Below are positions 53,707 through 62,522 of a stretch of DNA of 64,000 nucleotides, piece after piece. Each line of letters starts with the position of its first letter. The first letter of the stretch is position 1. Source of the stretch: Boothiomyces macroporosus (Eukaryota > Chytridiomycota > Chytridiomycetes > Rhizophydiales > Terramycetaceae). A model generated the notes under the pieces. That model was not told the origin of the DNA, searched no databases, and worked only from the letters and a program-made list of their open reading frames with translations. The position numbers and the translations under genes are program-made. The stretch spans positions 1 through 64,000 of the forward strand of contig JADGKB010000068.1 in the NCBI GenBank assembly GCA_027604185.1. The letters are read 5' to 3'.

Positions 53707-56306
53707 TTAGAAGATATCTTCTCCATGGAGTTCGTAGACATATTTTGCTTCATTCCAAATTGTGAGAATACGCTCATCGGTCACTGATCCAAAGACAATT
53801 CCATCGATTGTGAATTTCAACTTGTCAATTTCAACTTGGAATTCCCTAGTCATTTGCCTAAAGAAGCCAGAGACCCATCTCCAATATACAGCATCTTCAG
53901 GCGTAATTGCAGACAACACTTCAACGAATTTCTCATTAGATATATCTTACCTGCATACACAAAATGAAAGTGTCTTTTCTTTCTTTCTGCGCGGCTTCTA
54001 GAGCAGCTTCCAGAGAGGCAGCACTTTCAACAACGTCATCTGTATTAATAAAACTTACCGTTCATCATCTCGTCTGTTTGATGCCTCTGCTTTTCTAGCC
54101 GGATGGTTATTTGCTCAACTCTTACCGTTAATTTGTTCAGTGTGGTTGAAAGGATATTCCATACAAAGAACTTTGTGCAATTCTTTTCCAAGTTTTCAGA
54201 AGAGAGCAGCCAAGTAATAATTGCTTTTGCTTCAATGATTTTGTAGTTTACTAATTTGGTGAGGATAATCTCCAAGAATTGCGGGTTCTTTTCCCAAAAG
54301 GCTTGTGTCACTCTGGTGGTCAACAGCTGGCGTTCTTCGTCTTCATTGATTTTTTGCAAAAGAGGAAGATATCTTTCAACTACATCCAACAAATGGGAAA
54401 AGGATTTACTTCCTTGATACATGATGCATTGCAAGAATGCCTCGTGAGCATTTTCATAGGAAGTCTTTCCAATAAACCTTTCAGAGAAGTTTCCAGAGCT
54501 TTGAGAAATATACTTGTCGATAGACGTCAAAACTTCTTCAATCAGCGCAGTATCATCTCTGTGAGAAATCTTTGAATTCAATTCTCTGACCAAGTCAAAC
54601 AAGTTGTCATCTGCAACAATGTCGGATTCTTGGAACGAAAACAAGAAACTTGGTGCAGATGTAGAAAAGATTTGGCCATGGAGCTCAAAGCTTTCTGGAA
54701 TGCTGTTTTTGATACGATCATAATATGCCAGTCGCACACAGTTCTGCAAAGTTTCTCTTACAAAGACAAATTTTCCACATGTTGGGTCGGCATCCAAAAC
54801 ATATTCCCTAATGTAAATTAATGAGAACCATTCCGACCATTTCCAGGAATATCCAAAGTTGCTCAAATGACGAGCAAAAAAGTCGCTGAATCTTTTAATA
54901 CACTCGACATCCATTCCACCGATTCCATTTTCACTATCCAGTCTGGCAAAGAGCAACTTAATTGATCTTCCCAAAACACTAGGGATTTTGTCCAAAGATT
55001 CTTTGCAAAGATCAATAATAAGAGTGGAATAATAGACAAATCGTTCATGACACTTTGGAAGTCTAAACATCTCTTGGAAAATCGCTTCAATAACTGCTTC
55101 GTAAACCTGGATTGCTTGTTGCTCTATGTAGGAAGTATTGAAATATTGTTCAGTATTCAACAGAATGAAAGCACATTCTTTATGGTTCAAAGAAAACATT
55201 CTGATAATATCGATGATTGAATCTTCCAATATATGCCTGGATAATTGCGTTGTTGAAGGCAAATTGCAGATTTTTTTCTAAATTTAGAGAATCTTACATT
55301 GCCGGCAATGTTAACTCCATCATCAAAAATCCAAAATTTCGATTGGTACAAAAATTTCACCTGGGTGACACTTGATGGGATTGTAATCACTGGGATATCA
55401 TGCGGAATCTGGCGACTGTTTGCTTCAGCAAATTGTTGGTTGTAGTTTGGAAGAATAGGTGTTTCCCAATTGGAATTCTTTAAATTCATAGTTTGTTCCC
55501 ACAACAAAGCTAATTTCTAGAATTAGATCCTATTACGTCCATAGATTCATAAGGTTCTCCTCCAACGCAATCCCTATATACCAGCAATGCGTTGTTTGCA
55601 GCTTTTATCCCAGTTGAAACTGCGTTTTCGGCTCTTGTGGTCATATAGATACCAATTTCACCCATAATTCGTTCCAGTTCCATAAGATTTCTATCTCTCA
55701 ATTGTACTGCAGCCCAGGGAATGGCAGCCATAACCACATACACAAATGCATCAGCCCTTTCCTGATTCACGTTAATTTCAGATGCCACAGCGAGAAAAGT
55801 ATCAAACAAACCAATTAGTTGGCCAGGTAAGATTACCCCAGCGTTTACACATTCTGAAAAATATCGAATGACCAGCTTGATTTGCCTAAATGAAGATGAT
55901 TCCAACCCAGCATTCAATAATTCAGCAGCAGCGACAATCATATCTTGCCCAATATCGAAATTCCTTGCATTCAAGATTCCAGTCAAAGTGCCGTATAGTG
56001 AAATATTAAAGGAAATTGGAAGGCAAGTTTTCCAGGATTTAATGAAAATATCGCGGGATTCGTATTCCTTTTCCAATAGATCCGCCAAGTGCTCCAAGTG
56101 CTCTTGAGGTTGATGCTACTGTTAGTTATTCATGTACTTTATCTCCAATTTTGAAAAACAGGGAAACTATTCGTTCATTCTGTTCCTCTTCCGGACTCTT
56201 GATCACCACAGGATCTTCCTGGTATTGTCCTGATGAGCTGTATCTTTTCTTGTAACTTTTGTAACCTCTTTCCCTATCTTTTTGTCAATTTTATTTTCTT
56301 ACTCAT
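53707..56306 (-). CDS. CBC1: nuclear cap-binding protein subunit 1 (CBP80)
   Basis: Introns 56278-56302 (25 nt), 56116-56137, 55517-55536, 55278-55297, 54040-54058 and 53932-53950; about 824 residues. MIF4G-type helical repeats align with human NCBP1: SLYGTLTGILNARNFDIGQD, LLWEQTMNLKNSNWE, VIEAIFQEMFRLPKCHERFV, FFARHLSNFGYSWKWSEW and VFVRETLQNCVRLAYYDRI. It binds CBP20 and the m7G cap of nascent RNA and promotes splicing and export. The proposed first coding exon is only ATG-A before a 25-nt intron; the downstream frame has no other ATG. That first exon is the weakest part of the model. Confidence 0.92.
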
Positions 56307-56579
56307 GAGATTTAATTTTTTTAAAGTAGAAATTGGGTTCAAAATGCTCTACTGAGATGGAATAAATAGATGAATCTACCGCATAGTAACTCTTATTGGC
56401 TTGTAATTGGATTGGGTATCCTGAAAGCGGGAAAATAAAGAGGGAATTTAAAGTCTTTGGTTGTGCTATTTATTAATGGAAATCAGGCATCTGTTTCTAT
56501 TGCACAGTAGGTTTAAATGGCCCGCCAAAGCAGCAATCCGGACTTTTTTTTGTTTTTCTGAAAACGATCTAGTCTGACC

Positions 56580-57161
56580 ATGACAGAAGATAAAGACCGA
56601 CCAGAAAGAGTTGAACATCACAAAGTGGTAGTCTCCAATCTCACCCCAAAAATCAACGATAATCACATAAAGGAAATTTTTGGAAAGTTTGGAAAAATCA
56701 ACTATTCTGATATTTCAGAGAAAAAGTTGGGTATTGCTTGTGTTAATTTAGGTAATGGAGAAATATCAAAGAAAGCCTACGTCTCATTCGCCACTAGGGC
56801 TGATGCTGAAGAAGCGATCAAGCATATGGACAAAGGGGTTATCGACAAAGCTGTAATAGAGGTTTCATTCTTCACTCCCTTCAGAAGAGATCGACCTCCA
56901 AGAGGAAGGGAATATGGCCAATTGAGACGTAGATACAGTCCAAAAAGAAGGTCGCCTTCTCCAAGAAGACACGAACGCTCTCCGCCAAGACGCTATCGTT
57001 CTCGCTCTCGCTCCCCAATCCGCAGACGCTCTCCTCCAAGAAGAAGGTCCGTTTCGCCTGAACGGGAAAGAAGACCTCGCAGGTCCCCATCATACTCTCC
57101 AAAGAGAGGCAGAGGTTCCCCATCTTACTCTCCTAGAAGAAGTCGCAGCCGTTCTCGCTAG
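56580..57161 (+). CDS. RNPS1: RNPS1-like SR protein
   Basis: Intronless, 193 residues. One RRM (about 14-98) has RNP2 VVVSNL and a degenerate RNP1 KKAYVSFA, and IKHMDKGVID resembles the RNPS1 KHMDGGQID. A C-terminal RS/RSP-rich tail follows. RNPS1 is a peripheral exon-junction-complex and splicing activator; other one-RRM SR proteins are possible. The 273 bp to the CBP80 start contains a T-run (CTTTTTTTTGTTTTTCTG) just before the ATG and otherwise nothing I recognise. Confidence 0.75.
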   Translation: MTEDKDRPERVEHHKVVVSNLTPKINDNHIKEIFGKFGKINYSDISEKKLGIACVNLGNGEISKKAYVSFATRADAEEAIKHMDKGVIDKAVIEVSFFTPFRRDRPPRGREYGQLRRRYSPKRRSPSPRRHERSPPRRYRSRSRSPIRRRSPPRRRSVSPERERRPRRSPSYSPKRGRGSPSYSPRRSRSRSR

Positions 57162-57246
57162 TAGGTTGAATAAATAAGTATTGTAACCATAAGGTGGTGC
57201 TGTTTTATCATACATGTTCTGAATCGATTTTTTTTTCACCACCAAT

Positions 57247-58405
57247 ATGTCAATGCCAGGTTTTGGAGTTGATACTCCTCACTTGTCGTCCAAGTTGGAG
57301 CAGAGATTGAAGAAAGCTCATGAAGTACTATCTAGAAATAGAACTTCATTATTGCTGACGTTAAAATCTGGAGAAAAGCTTTCATATGCCGAAGTGGGAG
57401 ATAGAAACGGGATTCCAACGCTCTGGATCAACGGACCTACGGCGAATCGATTTCTCATCGCTTTATATGACGAAGTTTGTACTGAATTGGGTGTGCGTTT
57501 AATTTCATTTGATCGGCCTGGAAGAGGAGCTTCATCACCTTTGAAGGACCCTAAATATTGGACATTTGCCAGTTTTGCAGGTACTTGATTATTGACAAGA
57601 TTATATTGACGAAGCGACTGATTTGTTGGAAATCCCAAAGTTTTATGTGGTTGCGCATTCGTTTGGTACTTCATATGCACTTGCTGCCTATGAAAAGCTT
57701 TCACACAAGATTATTGGCGCATTCAGATTCCTAGCTACTTGGGCACCTTCTAATTTACCTTGCATGCCTTCATCGTATGCCCTGCAACGATCACTGCCAA
57801 CATCGGCGTTGCGCACCTTGACTTCCATTTCCCAGTCTTCGTGGTTAGCATCCCTTACTTCTACCTCAGTGCCTTGCCAAATGGGAGCTATTGGTGCGAG
57901 GGAAAAGGATATTTTAAACGACGGGTATAGCAAACGAATTTTAGAAAAGTGCAAGTTAGAGCATGATGGAGATAGTTATAAAGCCTATGAATTGGATTGG
58001 CTATTAGCATTAGAAGTCCAACACAAATTCTCTTTTGATCACCGAAAACTAAAGTGTTCAGTTAAATGTTGGCACGGAATGGATGATTCTATCACTCCGT
58101 TAGGAGCCGCAATGTGGATGCAAAGGGAAATGGATCACTTTTTATTATACGCAGTAGAGGGAGCTACACATAATATTCATTTTGATGGGGCAATCGTCAA
58201 GGCTGTTTTTGCAGATATTTGCGCTGATGCTTTAGCCCGCAAGGCCAAAGAAACAGAAGAACAAGCACAGCAGCAGCCGGCAGTAGAACCAACGAATGAA
58301 GAGACTCGGCCAGCTGCTACTAATGAACAAAATGTACCCGAACAAGCATCTGTCCAACCTCCAGCACCACAATATCCTGAAGAACAAAACGTTTGGCAAC
58401 AATAA
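57247..58405 (+). CDS. alpha/beta hydrolase
   Basis: One 19-nt intron (57581-57599); 379 residues. Hydrolase landmarks: SFDRPGRGASS, the nucleophile elbow AHSFGTSYA, an acid in HGMDDSITP and the His in EGATHNIHF. The C-terminal ~60 residues are low-complexity Glu/Gln/Pro/Ala. The substrate is unknown. A T-run box (CGATTTTTTTTTCA, 57225-57238) lies 9 bp before the ATG. Its stop codon is 5 bp from the stop of the convergent PRL gene. Confidence 0.85.
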
Positions 58406-58410
58406 ACAAT

Positions 58411-58914
58411 TTATTTCTTAAATAGCTTTTTAAGAAACGAACCTTTTTTCCTTTTAAATCCATTCTTTTTGTCTAATAACCAATTCAGCTGCGTTTTATT
58501 GATTGCTCCACGTCTCCGCTGACGTACCCACTCTACCGCTTCTATTCTGTCCATTCCGGCATCAATTAGCGCACAGCACACCAGCAGCGGTGCCCTTCCA
58601 ATCCCAGACACACAGTGAATGGCAATAACTTGATCGCTTTTTTTCCATTCATCAATGTATTTGAAATATTTCTCAATTATTTCATTGGACGGGACATTTC
58701 CGTCTTCAAAATAGCTTTCTACAACCGAGATTCCTTCATTTTCGAGTAATTCTGCGTCATATGTTGGTTCGGATATCCTGACTAGGTGTTTACAATTGTG
58801 CGCCTTTAAAATATTTAAATATTCTGGTATTAGGTCCACTGGAGGACAATCTGTCACTAGGAATTTAATTGGCAATAAGGGTGAACTGATGAGGGATTGG
58901 TTCAGGTGTTGCAT
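58411..58914 (-). CDS. PTP4A: PRL/PTP4A-type phosphatase lacking a CaaX box
   Basis: Intronless, 167 residues, the normal PRL size. It has the WPD-loop region VVESYFEDGNVPS, the P-loop HCVSGIGRAPLLV (Cx5R; PRLs have Ala after the Arg as here), MDRIEAVEWVRQRRRGAINK and a polybasic tail KRKKGSFLKKLFKK. PRLs act at membranes and bind CNNM magnesium transporters. The protein ends in basic residues with no CaaX prenylation motif, so membrane binding would rely on charge alone. A T-run box precedes the ATG. Confidence 0.9.
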   Translation of the reverse strand: MQHLNQSLISSPLLPIKFLVTDCPPVDLIPEYLNILKAHNCKHLVRISEPTYDAELLENEGISVVESYFEDGNVPSNEIIEKYFKYIDEWKKSDQVIAIHCVSGIGRAPLLVCCALIDAGMDRIEAVEWVRQRRRGAINKTQLNWLLDKKNGFKRKKGSFLKKLFKK

Positions 58915-58995
58915 GCAGAGTTGGAAATTAAAAAAAATTCACAGCAACCCGTGCTTTAATTCAGAATGTTGATTTTTCCAATGAGAGCAATTATA

Positions 58996-61648
58996 TTAAG
59001 AGTACAACTTTCCATTTTGGAATGCCGAGACAAACTTTGGGACGTCCACCAATATTTGACCAAATTCTGGATCATCCTTGGTCTTTTTGCTCTCCCCAAC
59101 TCGGACAATAAAGTCAAACTTGTTCCACATGACATCAGTCTCCAACATTGGTGTAATTCCGAACGCCTGGACTGCTGCAGAGTTGACCATTACGGTAAAG
59201 TAAGTTCTGTCGTGCGCGATACGGATACCTGGACCCAAAGGTTTTGTGGCCCTCAACCAAGGAATAAAGGCTATAATACACATGATGAGAATGAAAAGCT
59301 CTATAATTACAAACGCGATGCCCATACCATATCCAAAATCCGATATGTAAATAATCAGATAATCAGGATTAATTACACTTTGCGGACACGAGTATCCTTT
59401 TGAAGAAAAAGATCTAAATACTCCAGACCGGAGTAATATTCCAATCATTGTTTCTATCCCTGGCTCCAGAATGGCTGGATCCACTGCAATCATGTTGGTC
59501 GTAGTCCACCACATTAGTGGATTCACTGCTCCATTATATGTCTGAGGCAATAGGTAAAAGGATGTTTCCCCTTCCAGAATATTTACTAGAGATTGATATA
59601 TCCATGTAATATTTGCAGTATCGCCGACATTTAAAATATGGGCGTTAACAGCAGCTATTGAAGCTGGCGAACCATCCGTGGCAAACTCCATTGAAATAGT
59701 TGCCTTTTTGTGATCATATATCTGAGTTGTACATATTGGGTAGAGACGTACATTTTCAGCTGTCATCGCGCAAGCTGTACTGCCGGTCAGTATTGTAGTA
59801 ACATTAAAGCCGCCATTTTGTGGAGTGGCTACATTTGAAATGAACCCTGTTTTGGTAAAGTCTTGAGGGGGAGCAGCAGCGTACATTGCGGTAGCGGTAG
59901 CTGAATCGTAACCGATAGATTCCAGTGTTTCAATGTCAATATTGGCAGCGCATATGCATGATGTACTTAGAGTGGTTACAAATCCATCACCTTGAATGAC
60001 CGTTGTCAAAGATGCTGCATCAATAAGCTGTGGGGAAATAATGAATGTAGTTACATTTACCTCCTGCTCTGACCTTAGAATACCAAATGAGTTTCCAAAA
60101 ATAAGCTCTCCGACTCCCATAGCAGTTTGAACTTTGGGATACCCTCTATCATATAGGTATCCTTCTTCGTCAAAAATTTCACAAGTGAGCGTTCCAGATA
60201 GATACCTGAAATCTTGATAGCTTAGAGAAGCTGCTGCAAAAATTGGAAGCAGAGCTGCAACCAATTGTAGCAACCAGAACAGAGATATTCTTGAAAGAAA
60301 TTTTCTGGAAGGACTTCGATATCCCAATTTACTAGCAAACGATAGCTTTTGTAAATGACCGGTATGTACAAACCCACAGGCAGCCAAACTAAACCCTCGT
60401 TTTCTGGTTATAAAATATCCAATCAAAGCAGATGCAGCATCGTTCATTGCAAATATGGTAAGTTCATAAGTTAGGTGCATCCAAAATTCAAGTATAACCA
60501 ACCCAGAATGCCTAAATGATTCTCCGCTAAATGTGATTAGCAGTCCGCCAGGGCTATGAAGCACGATAAATAGACCCAGTAGTAATAGATTGGATAATAA
60601 GGAAATAAAAATCCAAGCCATTTGGATCAACTTTTTATCCTGCAGCTCCCTCGCTGTGGCCGGGCTTCCATTACTGCTGGCTCTGCTTTGTGCAAGTGAG
60701 TGACTAGATTTATTCAGATTGGAGACACTTCCTTTGACCAAACTGTGTTGGGAAAAATTTCTCGAACCAAAGGGATTACTAGCATAGCCCGCATCCAATA
60801 GCGACTGCATTTGTTCACCGTCATCAATAAATGCACTTTTTACAATACCTGAATTAACACGTAGTACCTTTTAGCTGACCGGTATGCTCATCCACTACCT
60901 CCTGAGCTGCCTCTTTTGAAATATATGTCCTCAACGCTGCAGGATTATCAGCAATACTGATTCGTCGATTTGGATCAAATCCCATGGCAGGAGGAGGTTT
61001 TTTGGATTTAGATATAGACCTTTGAGCAAATTCTTGGCTATTTCCGCCTCTTCCGCTCCTGATACTGTGCTTCCTATCCAATGGAGAGATTGGTGAGGGA
61101 CTGCTAGAAGGCGGGTCGTGTTTAACTTGGTCTTGGGATGGTTTAGTTCCTATACTAAGTCTGGCAACTGGTGCGACATCTGCAAAGTTGGACTGTCTTT
61201 GAGAAAACGAACCTCCGTGTACCATCCGTGTATTTGGTGTTTTGGCCAGGCTCGAAAAATCTTGATAACTCATCTTTCTATTCATGGTTATTGGATTGTT
61301 TGAGGTTGGTTTATTTAGGGAATTAGGTTCATTTCCTATGTGGGGGCTGGTTCCAATCGACTCTTCTTTGGACATGTTTTGTGTCTTTCCGAGTGGAATA
61401 TTTTCACCGATATCCATTATATGCTGATCGACCCGAACCCAATCGTCGCGAGAAGATTCTGGAGGAACTTCTGAGGTACCTTCACCTGTTTCTTCAAGTG
61501 GTGAGAAATTCACACCCTTCTTCCTGAGCTGCTCCACTGCTCCTCCAATCGGGTCCAATTTCTTTTTCAGCATTTGAGATTTGTTAATCTCTGGTAAGTT
61601 TGAATTAGAGTTTTGGTCGGTGATGTCTTCGGGTTTTCCTTCATCCAT
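58996..61648 (-). CDS. large membrane protein with cysteine-containing ectodomain, unknown
   Basis: One 19-nt intron (60849-60867); 877 residues. Residues 1-320 are disordered, Ser/Pro-rich and probably cytosolic. Hydrophobic helices lie at about 337-357, 380-410 and 450-475. An extracellular-looking domain of ~290 residues follows, rich in Thr/Ala with several Cys (STSCICAANID, SCPQSV), then a final helix (YGMGIAFVIIELFILIMCII) and a 70-residue tail. No family recognised. The layout suggests a surface receptor or channel-like protein peculiar to this lineage. Confidence 0.75.
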
Positions 61649-61667
61649 TTTTTAGTTGTTCTAAAAA

Positions 61668-61673
61668 ACGCGT
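61668..61673. promoter_or_regulatory. ACGCGT box in a 33-bp divergent spacer
   Basis: ACGCGT lies between the starts of the membrane-protein gene (61648) and the acidic-protein gene (61682), 19 and 8 bp from the two ATGs. It is the fourth ACGCGT near a start codon in this window. Confidence 0.35.
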
Positions 61674-61681
61674 GGTGACAA

Positions 61682-62473
61682 ATGCTATATCCGGATTCCT
61701 CTTCAAGCGTATCTCCTGAATTTCAAGAAATCGCAACTGAATATTATTCACAGATTTCAATAGAATATCGAGATTTGCAATCTAAATCTACTCACAAGCG
61801 AACTGCATCGTATGAACCATACGAGGTAATTTTTGGTCAAGTGAAAGATGCAGTCAAGTTAGGACTTCAAATACCACAAAAAAACACCTCAAAGACTAAA
61901 AATACCTTGAAAACACGTAGCATCAAAGAATCTGACTCTGAAGAACTATTTTCAGATGGTTTGGATTGGGAATCAGAATCTGACAGCGATTGTGATTGCG
62001 AATCTCTAATAGAATTCCGCACAGATGGAGAATTTGCATCTTTACAGAAGGTGGTTGAAACTATGACTGAAAAACTCGATGAAGTTGTAAAAGTTCATAA
62101 TCAGGTAGAACTAGACCAACACTTTCAAAGTGAATTGTTGAAATCAAGTATGCTTGCTGACTTTCACGAAAGATACATTCTCAAGGCGTTAGAGAGACGC
62201 AGATTGGAAAACGACACTATCGAAAACATCAAAAACGATGTAAATTTAGCCCAAAGCGTTTGGAACGAAACCCTTCGAGCTAATCCAATGCAAGTATTAG
62301 AAAATATAGGCAGGAATCTTCCTCCAAAAGAGGACGATATTGGTCTAACTGCCACGATTCACGAAATGGAAGAACTGGTAGAAATCTCTGATTCTTCAAA
62401 GGAATATTCGAAATATATTCCTTCATTTGCGACTAGATTGAACGTAGATGACAAACTCTTTGACCAAAACTAG
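61682..62473 (+). CDS. acidic helical protein, unknown
   Basis: Intronless, 263 residues. A Ser/Asp/Glu-rich acidic stretch (about 80-115, DWESESDSDCDCESLIEF) precedes helical regions (TMTEKLDEVVKVHNQVELDQ, ILKALERRRLENDTIENI). No family recognised. Its neighbour CFAP52 is convergent, with 49 bp between stops. A nuclear or cytoskeletal scaffold is possible but unproven. Confidence 0.65.
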   Translation: MLYPDSSSSVSPEFQEIATEYYSQISIEYRDLQSKSTHKRTASYEPYEVIFGQVKDAVKLGLQIPQKNTSKTKNTLKTRSIKESDSEELFSDGLDWESESDSDCDCESLIEFRTDGEFASLQKVVETMTEKLDEVVKVHNQVELDQHFQSELLKSSMLADFHERYILKALERRRLENDTIENIKNDVNLAQSVWNETLRANPMQVLENIGRNLPPKEDDIGLTATIHEMEELVEISDSSKEYSKYIPSFATRLNVDDKLFDQN

Positions 62474-62522
62474 TTTTAATAAACACTGCTAACTTAACCG
62501 ATATTTTATTATAACTAAAAAT

